A stretch of DNA of 49,387 nt. Source: Bacteroidaceae bacterium (GTDB lineage Bacteria > Bacteroidota > Bacteroidia > Bacteroidales > Bacteroidaceae). The translations under genes were made by a program, and so were the position numbers. This document shows, in pieces, positions 1 to 7,553 of this stretch. The DNA lies in the NCBI GenBank assembly GCA_017547165.1, contig JAFYQK010000008.1, positions 1 through 49,387 on the forward strand. The letters are read 5' to 3'. The notes beneath the pieces are model-generated. The model saw nothing but the letters and a program-made list of their open reading frames with translations. It did no database searches and was not told the origin of the DNA. Numbering within the stretch: the stretch's first letter is position 1; every line of letters starts with the position of its first letter.

Positions 1-190
1 ATTTACCACTTTGCATGTACTCGATGCAAATACTGCGCTTCAAGGAGCGGCTGAATTTTTGTTTTCCCATAATTCTTAAATGAATTTGATAATTTAACAT
101 TTAAGCCTATCTGGGAGTCAACCTATTTCAGTACAAGACACCACTCATGTCGTCAGTCGTCAGTTAGATTTTAAGCCTCATCCTTGGTAT

Positions 191-370
191 TTCGCTCGCT
201 TAATCGTATCATTGCGATATCAATCGCGAAGATACTCAGGCTCGGAAAAAACAAAATTCTGTTGTTTCTTCGCTCGCTTAATCGTATCATTGCAATAGAA
301 ATCGCGAAGATACTCACGCTCGGGATACTTAAAACAAGTTTTAGTCTCCACTCGCTTATTCGTATCATTG
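191..370. repeat. 78-bp tandem repeat, about 2.4 copies
   Basis: The string CTCGCTTA starts at 195, 273 and 351, exactly 78 bp apart. The first two copies (191-245 and 269-323) share about 55 bp with a few substitutions, including TCGTATCATTG and ATCGCGAAGATACTCA; the third is cut short near 370. The reading frames through it only mirror the repeat as a 26-residue period and look non-coding. The rest of the first 450 bp holds a short inverted repeat (TTTGCAT 10-16, ATGCAAA 24-30) and no gene that I can support. Confidence 0.8.
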
Positions 371-457
371 AGGCTGACGGTCTAAAAAAATGATGCGTTT
401 TTCATTCAATATGACATAAATTTACACAAAATAGATGGCATTTTCGTAAAATAACAC

Positions 458-465
458 TATATTTG
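458..465 (+). promoter_or_regulatory. Bacteroidetes-type -7 box of the toxin-antitoxin pair
   Basis: TATATTTG fits the Bacteroidetes -7 consensus TAnnTTTG and lies 49 bp before the antitoxin start. No convincing -33 TTTG is visible at 19-20 bp, so this is a moderate call. Antitoxins of this type usually repress their own promoter, so an operator would be expected close by. Confidence 0.5.
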
Positions 466-514
466 CGGTAAAGTTTTTCACAAAAGATAGATATTTAGAC
501 AGAATAAGTTGATT

Positions 515-808
515 ATGGGACAGGTTTCTATGACTGTTAGAATGGATTCGCAATTGAAAGCAACCTTTGATGCATTGTGCGCACAGTTTGGCATGAGTGC
601 AAACACCGCAATGAATGTATTTGCCAAGGCCGTAGTGCAACGTGGCAAGATACCGTTTGAGATAAGGGGAGACATGCCTGCAGACGCCTCGGCATCAGGT
701 TATGCCGCTTTTACCGCAATGCGGAAAATGGCAGAAGCAGGAGAGTTGCCTTTGCTGAACGAAGATGAAATCAACTACGAGATTCGTCAATCACGCTTGG
801 AGAAATGA
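515..808 (+). CDS. RelB/DinJ-family antitoxin
   Basis: This 97-residue protein is probably the antitoxin of a type II toxin-antitoxin pair. It begins MGQVSMTVRMD and continues with a ribbon-helix-helix-like stretch (residues about 4-48), in which a short beta strand precedes two helices ending in VQRGKIPFEI; that ending is typical of the RelB/DinJ family. In the family this domain binds the operator as a dimer while the C-terminal tail wraps the toxin. An upstream TTG at 509 is possible, but the ATG at 515 fits the family start. The stop overlaps the next gene's start as ATGA (805-808), so the two are translationally coupled. Pairing a RelB-type antitoxin with a PIN toxin is a mixed combination, since RelB/DinJ partners are usually RelE/YafQ nucleases. 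The family call is firm, the pairing is inferred. Confidence 0.85.
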   Translation: MGQVSMTVRMDSQLKATFDALCAQFGMSANTAMNVFAKAVVQRGKIPFEIRGDMPADASASGYAAFTAMRKMAEAGELPLLNEDEINYEIRQSRLEK

Positions 809-1212
809 AGGTATTTGCCGTTATAGACACCAATGTCATTGTCTCTGCTCTACTTGCGCGTAACCCAGGAGCAGCAACGGTAAAGGTTCTTGAAGCCTTT
901 TTCCAAGGCAGAATAATGCCTTTGGTCAACGACGAGATTATCAACGAGTATAGGGATGTGCTGCATCGTCCTAAATTCCGTTTTCCAAAGGAGTTGGTAA
1001 ATTCAGTCATTGCAGCCATTGAACATACCGCCATTCGTCCAGGGCGCACATTCTGCGAAGAAGAATTTCCCGACCCAAAGGATGCTGTCTTCTATGAAGT
1101 TGCTCTTTCCAAGGACGACGCCTACCTGATTACCGGCAATACCAAGCATTTCCCTCGCACTCCCATTGTTGTAACACCTGCTGAAATGCTTGAAATATTG
1201 AAAAGAAGTTAG
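805..1212 (+). CDS. PIN-domain toxin (putative RNase)
   Basis: The 135-residue product is a PIN-domain protein of the group annotated as putative toxin component, PIN family. The first strand reads VIDTNVIVSALL with the family's first metal-binding Asp at residue 8. An acidic residue follows in NDEIINEYRDVL (near residue 50), and the distal acidic cluster is in DPKDAVFYEVALSKDDAYLI (about residues 90-109), followed by TGNTKHF, a common PIN ending. In the family these residues hold Mg2+ or Mn2+ for single-strand RNA cleavage. The start overlaps the antitoxin stop by 4 bp. The natural target cannot be told from sequence. The intact acidic set suggests an active enzyme kept in check by the upstream protein. 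Confidence 0.85.
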   Translation: MKVFAVIDTNVIVSALLARNPGAATVKVLEAFFQGRIMPLVNDEIINEYRDVLHRPKFRFPKELVNSVIAAIEHTAIRPGRTFCEEEFPDPKDAVFYEVALSKDDAYLITGNTKHFPRTPIVVTPAEMLEILKRS

Positions 1213-1248
1213 CATGTTCCCGACACCCTCTTAAACACCCTTGCCAAA

Positions 1249-2379
1249 ATGAACAGCAATCTACAAAAGAATGAAGACAAAAAGTCTGGCACACGTCTGC
1301 TCTCCTTGGACACCTTGCGAGGATTCGATATGCTTTTCATCATGGGCGCAGATGCCTTCTTCATGTGCTTGGGAGGCATGCTTCCCGGCACTCTGCTTGC
1401 CTTGTGGGGCGGACAGATGGAGCACGTGGCATGGAACGGCTTTGCCTTCTACGACCTCATCTTCCCCATGTTCCTCTTCATTGCCGGCATATCCTTTCCC
1501 TTCTCCCTAAGCAAGAGTATGGGCATGGGGGCAGACAGGAAAAGCATTTCCATGAAGATAGTGCGCAGAGGCCTTACGCTCGTCCTTCTGGGCATACTAT
1601 ATAATGGATTGCTGGATCTTGACTTCGAGAACCTCCGTTATGCCAGTGTACTGGGGCGAATAGGCATGGCATGGATGCTGGCGGCATTGCTATATGTGTG
1701 GACATCACGCAGGGTGTGCGTGGCCGTTGGTTCGGGCATACTGATACTCTATTGGGCAATGCTTGCCCTACTTTCTGCACCTGACTATCCCGATGCCTCC
1801 TCCTTCTCTATGGAAGGGAGCATAGCAGGTTATATCGACCGCCTGTTCCTGCCTGGCAAGCTACATCTGGGCATACACGCCCCCGAGGGTCTGCTCTCCA
1901 CCCTTCCTGCCGTGGCTACCGCCTTGATGGGCATACTGACGGGCGAGTTCATCCGCTCTGCCAAGGCTGGTGGGCATAGCAAAAGCGCAATCCTGTTCCT
2001 CCTGGGCCTTGCCTTCTTCGGGTTGGGATGGCTTTGGGACATTGTTCTGCCGGTGAACAAGAACCTATGGACAAGTTCCTTTGTCCTCGTGGCGGGAGGC
2101 TTGTCCATGATGCTCTTCTCGACCTTCTACTGGGTTGTGGATGTAATGCAATGGCGCAAGTGGACCCTCTTCTTCCGAGTTGTGGGCATGAACTCCATCA
2201 CCATCTATCTGGCACAGCACTTCCTGGATGCACAGAAGCCCCTAAAGACCATCTTCGGAGGTGTTCTCGGCCTTGTGCCCGAAAACCTCTATGCCTTGGC
2301 ATACTGGACATCATACGTACTGGTGTGGTGGCTGTTCCTCTACTTTCTCTATCGCCACAAGATATTCCTGAAGGTGTAA
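1249..2379 (+). CDS. DUF5009/HGSNAT-like membrane acyltransferase
   Basis: The 376-residue protein is hydrophobic, with about ten predicted membrane segments. Its N-terminal part carries RLLSLDTLRGFDMLFIMG and then HVAWNGFAFYDLIFPMFLF near residues 62-80, the hallmark of the heparan-alpha-glucosaminide N-acetyltransferase-like and YeiB-like families. In the human relative a His at the start of this second motif takes part in moving the acetyl group across the membrane, and a His is present here. Bacterial members (DUF5009) are thought to acylate cell-surface or periplasmic sugars, but the substrate is not known. The gene lies 36 bp after the toxin gene without an obvious promoter. There are 119 bp and a new promoter before the next gene. 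Confidence 0.8.
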   Translation: MNSNLQKNEDKKSGTRLLSLDTLRGFDMLFIMGADAFFMCLGGMLPGTLLALWGGQMEHVAWNGFAFYDLIFPMFLFIAGISFPFSLSKSMGMGADRKSISMKIVRRGLTLVLLGILYNGLLDLDFENLRYASVLGRIGMAWMLAALLYVWTSRRVCVAVGSGILILYWAMLALLSAPDYPDASSFSMEGSIAGYIDRLFLPGKLHLGIHAPEGLLSTLPAVATALMGILTGEFIRSAKAGGHSKSAILFLLGLAFFGLGWLWDIVLPVNKNLWTSSFVLVAGGLSMMLFSTFYWVVDVMQWRKWTLFFRVVGMNSITIYLAQHFLDAQKPLKTIFGGVLGLVPENLYALAYWTSYVLVWWLFLYFLYRHKIFLKV

Positions 2380-2464
2380 GGAGGAGACAAAAGCAAAATG
2401 CAGAATTTATCCTGATTATGTCATAATAAATGTAATTATGCAATGTTAATCAAAAACTTTTCGT

Positions 2465-2472
2465 TATCTTTG
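2465..2472 (+). promoter_or_regulatory. Bacteroidetes -7 box (TATCTTTG)
   Basis: TATCTTTG matches TAnnTTTG exactly and precedes the lipoprotein start at 2499 by 26 bp. A TTA-containing -33 candidate lies about 18 bp upstream. It shows that the lipoprotein gene has its own promoter. Confidence 0.65.
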
Positions 2473-2498
2473 ACTCAAAACACTAATAAATTACGCTT

Positions 2499-3542
2499 AT
2501 GAAACTAAAATGGATTTTCTCCTTGGCCTTGGTAATGGCTATGGTGGGATGTAGCGAAGAACACGAAACTCCGGAAGGAAAGTATACACCTGTTACTGAC
2601 GAGAATTATGCCTTGGCAGAGACACAGATTATATTTGCCGATTACAGAGACAGAATTATAGCGCAGAGCGGAGGTAGCGGTACTGGTACTCTGCTTCATA
2701 ACAGGCAGAGTTCCGACCCGGCAGACAAGACCGTGATGCGCATCAACTTCGACACACGATACTCCATGTGCCTGCTCGACCTCAATTGCGATGCCACGCT
2801 TACAATGCCGGAAACCAACGGCCGATACCAAAGTGCATGGTTTGTTACGGAGGAGCATTACAACCCTATGGCCATCAACAAGCCTGGCACTTACACCATC
2901 ACTCAGGAGGACATGGGATCAAGGTTTGTGTTTGTAATGATTCGCACGCAGGTGAACATGCGTGACGAAGCCGATATGGCAATTGTTACGGAATTGCAGG
3001 ACCAGATACAGCTGACCCAGGAGGACAAGGGTTCCTATCAGCCTACGGAAGTGTGGAATATGGATGAGGTATTGGCTATGCGCCAGAAGTATCTCGACAT
3101 AACAAATGAAAAGCACTACACCTCCGACCAGTTGTTTGGCAAGAAAGGTTCTCTTACACAAGAGCAGCACAATTGTGGTGTGGCATACGGATGGGGCGGT
3201 TTCACCTCTGACCAGGCTGTGTATTTGAGCCGCATTCCCGAAAACGACAAACCTTGCACACTCACACTGAAGGATGTGCCTGTTGCCGACAATGCTTTCT
3301 GGTCAATCACCATTTACGATGCCCAGGGATACCCACAGGGCGACCCATACAATGTGAACAGCGCCTTTGCCGAAGCCAACCCCGACGGTTCGTATACCAT
3401 ACACTTCGGTGGTGAGGACAAAGAAGCTTCCAATTATTTGGAGATATTCCCCGGGTGGACATACCTCCTGCGCCTATACTTGCCTCAGGAGCCCTATTTC
3501 AATGGCACATGGGTGCACCCCGAACTTGAATACGTAGATTGA
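2499..3542 (+). CDS. DUF1254/DUF1214-type lipoprotein
   Basis: This 347-residue protein begins with a lipoprotein signal (lipobox MVGC, Cys 18) and is therefore probably anchored to a cell-envelope membrane. The last third resembles DUF1214: NAFWSITIYDAQGYPQGDPY is followed by a glycine-rich GSYTIHFGG strand and then a GWTYLLRLYLPQEPYFNGTW-type ending. The middle has the DUF1254-like part. Such two-domain proteins are common in Proteobacteria and their biochemical role is unknown. The gene stands alone between its own promoter and a strong hairpin terminator. Family assignment is good for the C-terminal part and weaker for the N-terminal half. Confidence 0.75.
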   Translation: MKLKWIFSLALVMAMVGCSEEHETPEGKYTPVTDENYALAETQIIFADYRDRIIAQSGGSGTGTLLHNRQSSDPADKTVMRINFDTRYSMCLLDLNCDATLTMPETNGRYQSAWFVTEEHYNPMAINKPGTYTITQEDMGSRFVFVMIRTQVNMRDEADMAIVTELQDQIQLTQEDKGSYQPTEVWNMDEVLAMRQKYLDITNEKHYTSDQLFGKKGSLTQEQHNCGVAYGWGGFTSDQAVYLSRIPENDKPCTLTLKDVPVADNAFWSITIYDAQGYPQGDPYNVNSAFAEANPDGSYTIHFGGEDKEASNYLEIFPGWTYLLRLYLPQEPYFNGTWVHPELEYVD

Positions 3543-3571
3543 ATGAAGATCGGGATTTTCGCAAAACTAAC

Positions 3572-3615
3572 AACGGAGAACGGAAGGCAAACCTTCTGTT
3601 CTCCGTTAGCTTTTA
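3572..3615 (+). terminator. Rho-independent terminator
   Basis: AACGGAGAACGGAAGG (3572-3587) pairs over 16 positions, one of them a G-U wobble, with the complementary arm at 3592-3607, leaving a 4-base loop. The 3' side continues AGCTTTTATTTGG. It starts 30 bp after the lipoprotein stop. Confidence 0.85.
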
Positions 3616-3813
3616 TTTGGGTTTAACTTGGTTTATCGCCAACCTTTGGTTCGTCAAATCTGCTCACGCTTGGCAATGTATGGCAAATGAGGGTCTTGGA
3701 ATTATCAGACGCTGCACGCAACATCCCTACTATTGGACCTTGAAAGGGATAACTAAATCACTCACCATTCAACTCTCCGTTTTCCGATTTCCGTTTTATT
3801 ATTCACCTTTGGT

Positions 3814-3856
3814 TCATCAAGCTAAAGCATTCGTATTCGCTCATCAAGCTAAAGCA
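3814..3856. repeat. Short direct repeat in the 3543-3869 gap
   Basis: TCATCAAGCTAAAGCA occurs at 3814-3829 and 3841-3856, a 27-bp period, just before the convergent thioesterase stop. A related string, CCTTTGGTTCGTCAA, stands at about 3642. Apart from the terminator and these degenerate repeats I see nothing in 3616-3869; the open frame across it has no family features. Confidence 0.55.
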
Positions 3857-3869
3857 GTCACTCTTCTGT

Positions 3870-4307
3870 TCATCCAAACTCCCTGCCCTCGAACTCTGCT
3901 ATCTTCTGGCGGACATCGTCGGGCATGAGGATGGTGCAACCCTGCTCGCGGTCGTAGCACACCATTATGGTGCGGCACTCGCACTTTACCTCACGAGTGC
4001 GGGCATTGATGGCACGCTGAAGAAGGGTGAAACTCTTGCGACCTATCCTTTCCATCGTTGTTTGTATGACTATCTCGTCGGGATAGTATATCGGTGCTAT
4101 GAAGTTGGCATTGATGTTTGCCACCACAATGGTGATACGCTGAAAGATGTCCTCGCCAGCCACGTCAATGAAGTAGCGGGTCTTGCACATATCGTAGAGC
4201 GAGAAGTAGACATTGTTGTTCACATGTCCGAACTGATCAACATCCGACCATCGCAACTGAGCCGGCAACTCGTGGTGAAATAGGGTTTCTTCTGACTTTT
4301 CCTGCAT
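3870..4307 (-). CDS. Acyl-CoA thioesterase, hotdog fold (4HBT/YbgC type)
   Basis: The 145-residue product has the length and layout of a single hotdog domain. The N-terminal motif RWSDVDQFGHVNNNVY (residues 19-34) is the 4-hydroxybenzoyl-CoA thioesterase signature. Its Asp residues are the catalytic candidates, and GHVNN starts the long central helix that packs against the CoA. A later strand reads RIGRKSFTLLQRAI. The family hydrolyses acyl-CoA or acyl-ACP thioesters; chain length cannot be inferred. The gene follows the rhodanese gene by 46 bp on the same strand and probably shares its transcript. It is convergent with the DUF1254-type lipoprotein gene. Confidence 0.88.
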   Translation of the reverse strand: MQEKSEETLFHHELPAQLRWSDVDQFGHVNNNVYFSLYDMCKTRYFIDVAGEDIFQRITIVVANINANFIAPIYYPDEIVIQTTMERIGRKSFTLLQRAINARTREVKCECRTIMVCYDREQGCTILMPDDVRQKIAEFEGREFG

Positions 4308-4353
4308 ATTGTTCTATACTATGTCTCGTCTATTTATCAGAGAGATAGACCTA

Positions 4354-4743
4354 TTACTCTTGTGGTTTATTACTCTCTTTCCAGGCATTGTACCCACCTT
4401 GCAGGTCGATAACCTTCAAACCCTTTTGTGCCATCTGCAATGCAGCATTTTGACTACGGCGACCACTACGGCAATAGATATAGTAAGTATATTCCGAAGA
4501 CAGAGAATCTATACCACATGCAAATTTCTCCTCATCCATCACATTCATCAGTATTGCACCTTCAATATGTCCCTCGGCATATTCTTCAGGAGTGCGTACA
4601 TCGATAAGGAATGCCGTGGAGTCCTCTCCCAATGCCTTGGCATACTCCTCGGGTGACAGGAAGGTGATAGTAGATTTTACCGTCTTACCTACGCAAGAAA
4701 AAAGAATGAAGCACAATGCAATGTAAAAAAGTCTTTTAACCAT
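4354..4743 (-). CDS. Rhodanese-domain lipoprotein
   Basis: This 129-residue protein has a lipoprotein signal peptide (LFSC, Cys 17) and one rhodanese domain. AFLIDVRTPEEYAEGHIEGA (residues 44-63) is the conserved CH2A-type region, and CRSGRR with Cys 91 is the active-site loop, so the catalytic cysteine is present. The six-residue loop fits single-domain sulfurtransferases such as PspE/GlpE. The lipid anchor places it outside the cytoplasm, where it could carry sulfane sulfur; the acceptor is unknown. It lies between the EamA transporter gene (79 bp upstream) and the thioesterase gene, all on the minus strand. Confidence 0.9.
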   Translation of the reverse strand: MVKRLFYIALCFILFSCVGKTVKSTITFLSPEEYAKALGEDSTAFLIDVRTPEEYAEGHIEGAILMNVMDEEKFACGIDSLSSEYTYYIYCRSGRRSQNAALQMAQKGLKVIDLQGGYNAWKESNKPQE

Positions 4744-4822
4744 AATTATTTCTGTTTATTTGTTCTTTATCGTTTTGGTGTTTCTATACTTTTGTGCATC
4801 AATATGCACATCTTTACGAAAA

Positions 4823-5785
4823 TCACTTATACCTATTAATTATATATATCCCAGCCGTGGCAAGCAAGGCAGCCAAGACATATTTCCAATAAAATTCCTC
4901 ACCCAGACAAAGGCAAGATGTCAGTGCTCCCACCACAGGAATGAGAGAATTGTAGATGGCCACCTTGCCCACGGGATTGCAACTTATCAGTTTGTTGTAT
5001 AGGGCAAAACCCAGTGCTGAAATGCCGATGAGCAGGAACAGGATGACTATGCCCTGCCAATTGACCTGTGGCAATGTGGCACCAAACAGGAGAGAGGGTA
5101 CAAGCAAGAGTAATCCGCCCAGGGCAAGACTATAACCCGTACCTACGAAGACATCAACACGCTTTACCAGACTTCGTGTGAGCAGACTTGCTATGGCAGA
5201 GCAGAGGGCATTCACTATTATCATACCGTCGCCCAGGAGGGTGAACCTTCCGCTCTCCTCTCCCCCAAGGTTCAGCGCCAGTATACCGGCAAAACCGACA
5301 ACACATCCCAACAGCTTGCTGGGTGTGAGACGGTCACTCTTGAAGAACATGCATGCCATGATGACCAGCGAGAAGACACTGAGCGAGTTAAGTATGGCCG
5401 CCCTTGCCCCGGCGCTATGCGACAAACCTATGTAGAAGGTGGCATAGTGCAATGTAGTATTCATCAAGGCAAATACCAGCATGAACCACCAGTCACCACC
5501 CTTCCTCATGGCGAATGGTCGTCCTATGACTTTTGCCATGGCCAGAATTATCAAGCCCGACATGGTGAAGCGCAATCCTGCAAAGAAAATCTTGTTACCC
5601 GTCATTTCGGGCGTGATAGCAAGGTACTCGAAACCCAGTTTTATCAACGGATAAGCCCATCCCCACACCACGGCAGCCGTCATGGCAAAGCAAGCCACCC
5701 ACACGGGGCGTTGAAAAAGGGGTAAAGAGGCGGTTGGTTTTCCGCTCTCCGTCACTCCATCATTATTGGATATTCTATTCGGCAT
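4823..5785 (-). CDS. EamA/DMT-family transporter
   Basis: The product of about 320 residues shows ten hydrophobic segments arranged as two five-helix repeats, the EamA (drug/metabolite transporter) layout. The first repeat starts near WVACFAMTAAVVWGWAYPLI, and the second ends with LGEEFYWKYVLAALLATAGI, the usual EamA ending, which has an acidic residue before the last helix. The frame is open back to 5815, but a perfect -7 box lies at 5813-5820, so that upstream start would not be transcribed. I therefore chose the ATG at 5785 (MPNRISNNDG). Substrate unknown; relatives export amino acids, purines or other metabolites. Confidence 0.87.
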   Translation of the reverse strand: MPNRISNNDGVTESGKPTASLPLFQRPVWVACFAMTAAVVWGWAYPLIKLGFEYLAITPEMTGNKIFFAGLRFTMSGLIILAMAKVIGRPFAMRKGGDWWFMLVFALMNTTLHYATFYIGLSHSAGARAAILNSLSVFSLVIMACMFFKSDRLTPSKLLGCVVGFAGILALNLGGEESGRFTLLGDGMIIVNALCSAIASLLTRSLVKRVDVFVGTGYSLALGGLLLLVPSLLFGATLPQVNWQGIVILFLLIGISALGFALYNKLISCNPVGKVAIYNSLIPVVGALTSCLCLGEEFYWKYVLAALLATAGIYIINRYK

Positions 5786-5812
5786 TCTCCCTATTTCGTT
5801 CAAATATACGCA

Positions 5813-5843
5813 CAAAGGTAATCAAATTTCATTAAACTATAAA
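5813..5843 (-). promoter_or_regulatory. Promoter of the EamA transporter gene
   Basis: On the minus strand TTTA (5840-5843), a 19-bp spacer and TACCTTTG (5813-5820) fit the Bacteroidetes -33/-7 pattern TTTG-N19-TAnnTTTG. It decides the start of the transporter gene. Confidence 0.65.
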
Positions 5844-6093
5844 CCTATAGGCTACTGAATCTCTGTCCAAACATCCTTTTTGCTCATCTCGGAGTCAACG
5901 CAATACTTTCGTGGGGAAACTTCAGTCCTTCCATAAGAGGACTATAATTATCCTATGAGAAAACATACTTGTTGTTGAGATGGTCTTTTCCAGTTCACGT
6001 TCTTCTTCCCTGTACAATACGGCTTTTCAACCTTTCTATCACGAGAAATTCAATTTCATGCACCAAGAAGGAGGATATATTAGAGTAAAATCG

Positions 6094-6101
6094 TATTTTT
6101 G
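6094..6101 (+). promoter_or_regulatory. -7 box before the small anchored protein; content of the 5844-6144 gap
   Basis: TATTTTTG fits TAnnTTTG and lies 43 bp before the start at 6145. The rest of this intergenic stretch has only a weak hairpin (AGTCCT 5924-5929 with AGGACT 5938-5943). I see no gene, tRNA or long repeat in it. Confidence 0.45.
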
Positions 6102-6144
6102 TAGACAGGAAGAAAGTACATTTATCAACTGACACAAACCGCAC

Positions 6145-6624
6145 ATGAAAAAGACATCCATTATTGCCGCCTTTCTTTTAGTGATTATACTCTTCTGTAT
6201 GGCGTGGGCAGTGCTCAAGTCTGCGCATATGTATAAACTGGAAGACACGGAAAGAAAGCCAGATACAATATTTGTACACGCTCCTGTTATTCCATATGCA
6301 GAACCGCTCCAGAAAGACACCATTCAAGGCAAAACATTACAGGACATGGTTAATGGTTTAGGTAGGAACATCAATAGAGTCGGTGTTTGGGAAATGATTC
6401 CAGACCTTGCATACACCGTGATATTCAAAGAGAATGGCAAATACTTCATGCAGGACATTTATATGGACAGATGCAAGTTCGGTGACAAGGAAGAATTAAA
6501 GAAAACAGGGACATACACATACCGATTTATGGAAGACAACGGAGAGTCTTTCGTTATCAAAGGCGAAATGCTATTCGGATACTCTAACGGAGCATTGGCT
6601 TGCAAATGGCCTCAAGTGCTATGA
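6145..6624 (+). CDS. Hypothetical protein with N-terminal membrane anchor
   Basis: I do not recognise this 159-residue protein. Residues 5-25 are a hydrophobic helix after MKKTS, so it is either an anchored or a secreted protein with most of its mass outside the cytoplasm; there is no lipobox Cys in the expected context. The rest looks like a small mixed beta domain: AYTVIFKENGKYFMQDIYMD and GTYTYRFMEDNGESFVIKGE suggest paired strands, as in lipocalin-like or META-like small domains, but no family signature can be named. It has its own -7 box. The next gene starts 43 bp downstream on the same strand. Confidence 0.7.
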   Translation: MKKTSIIAAFLLVIILFCMAWAVLKSAHMYKLEDTERKPDTIFVHAPVIPYAEPLQKDTIQGKTLQDMVNGLGRNINRVGVWEMIPDLAYTVIFKENGKYFMQDIYMDRCKFGDKEELKKTGTYTYRFMEDNGESFVIKGEMLFGYSNGALACKWPQVL

Positions 6625-6667
6625 ACGTCCCTGTCTCACAACATTAAAGAATATAAACACAATACTT

Positions 6668-6973
6668 ATGATTAAGCACATTATCCTTTGGACCTTGAAC
6701 CCCGAATTGTCGGAGGAGGAGAAGCAGAATGTAAAAGTTGCCATCAAGCAAGACCTTGAGGCACTGGTGGGTGTGGTGCCCGGGCTTACCGAAGTGACGG
6801 TACACATAGATGGACGCCTTGCCACCTCCAATGCCGACCTGATGCTGGACAGCACCCTGGAAAGCGAAGAGGCGCTGAAAGCCTATGCCGTGCACCCTGC
6901 CCACGTGAAGGTGGCAGAGGAAAGGGTAAAGCCCTATAGCGTGCAAAGAGTATGCCTGGACTTTGAGATTTAA
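6668..6973 (+). CDS. Dabb-domain (stress-responsive alpha/beta barrel) protein
   Basis: The 101-residue protein consists of one Dabb (PF07876-type) ferredoxin-like domain. It begins MIKHIILWTLNPELSEEEKQ, the typical first strand with an invariant-type His, and later has an HPAHVKVAEERVKPY segment, which is the conserved C-terminal helix of the family. These proteins form dimeric alpha/beta barrels. Some bind small polyketides or act in aromatic turnover, but most bacterial stand-alone members have no assigned role. It is followed by an 18-bp tandem repeat and then the NUDIX gene, all on the plus strand. Confidence 0.9.
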   Translation: MIKHIILWTLNPELSEEEKQNVKVAIKQDLEALVGVVPGLTEVTVHIDGRLATSNADLMLDSTLESEEALKAYAVHPAHVKVAEERVKPYSVQRVCLDFEI

Positions 6974-6974
6974 T

Positions 6975-7035
6975 ATCGGAGTACTCGGAATAATCGGAGT
7001 ACTCAGAATACTCGGAGTACTCGGAATACTCAGAG
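6975..7035. repeat. 18-bp tandem repeat with GAGTACTC palindrome
   Basis: Three full units (6975-6992, 6993-7010, 7011-7028) and a partial fourth follow directly after the Dabb stop. The unit is ATCGGAGTACTCGGAATA with one or two changes per copy. Each unit contains the self-complementary GAGTACTC. It could bind a protein or fold in RNA, or simply be a slipped-strand expansion. Confidence 0.85.
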
Positions 7036-7090
7036 AAATCCGCTAACCGTCCTCCTAACCTTTCCGTTTTCACCTTTCCATTTACCTCCC

Positions 7091-7534
7091 ATGCCATACA
7101 CATACGAATACCCACGACCTGCCGTAACGGCGGATTGCATAGTCATCACCAGAGAGGAACGCCCTCGTGTGCTCCTTATCCAGCGCGGTGGCGAGCCATT
7201 CCGTGGCCATTGGGCTTTGCCCGGTGGATTCATGGACATGGACGAGACGGCACAGGAATGTGCCATGCGCGAACTCACGGAGGAGACAGGGCTGACGGTG
7301 ACGGAAACCCTTCAGGTGGGTGCCTATAGCCGTGTTGACCGCGATCCGCGAGGACGCACCGTGGGCATAGCATATCTGGCCATAATAGAAAGTCCCATGC
7401 CCGTGCAGGGATCGGACGATGCCGCAAAGGCTGAATGGTGGTATGTGGACAACTTGCCACCACTGGCCTTTGACCATGCCGATATGATGAGGGACGCGAT
7501 GCGTCTGTACAATTCCATAGTTTCACAAAACTGA
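7091..7534 (+). CDS. NUDIX hydrolase
   Basis: The 147-residue protein carries a complete Nudix box: GFMDMDE, seven residues, then REL and TEETGL (about residues 45-67), matching Gx5Ex7REUxEExGU with all catalytic glutamates. The N-terminal strands TADCIVIT and VLLIQRGGEPFRGHWALPGG are typical of ADP-ribose pyrophosphatase/MutT-like members that cleave nucleoside diphosphates linked to another group. The exact substrate cannot be read from the sequence. It is the first gene of a tight plus-strand run: the helicase gene starts 19 bp after it and Tex follows that. Confidence 0.92.
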   Translation: MPYTYEYPRPAVTADCIVITREERPRVLLIQRGGEPFRGHWALPGGFMDMDETAQECAMRELTEETGLTVTETLQVGAYSRVDRDPRGRTVGIAYLAIIESPMPVQGSDDAAKAEWWYVDNLPPLAFDHADMMRDAMRLYNSIVSQN

Positions 7535-7553
7535 ACAGACACGAAGCACACTG

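Noticed and set aside
191-370. Possible CRISPR array
   Set aside because: The units are 78 bp, only about 2.4 copies, and similar over most of their length instead of short repeats with unique spacers; no cas gene is present.
3539-3928. A 129-codon plus-strand frame starting at a TTG and overlapping the lipoprotein stop
   Set aside because: It runs through the terminator hairpin and a direct repeat, has no family features and enters the thioesterase gene on the other strand.
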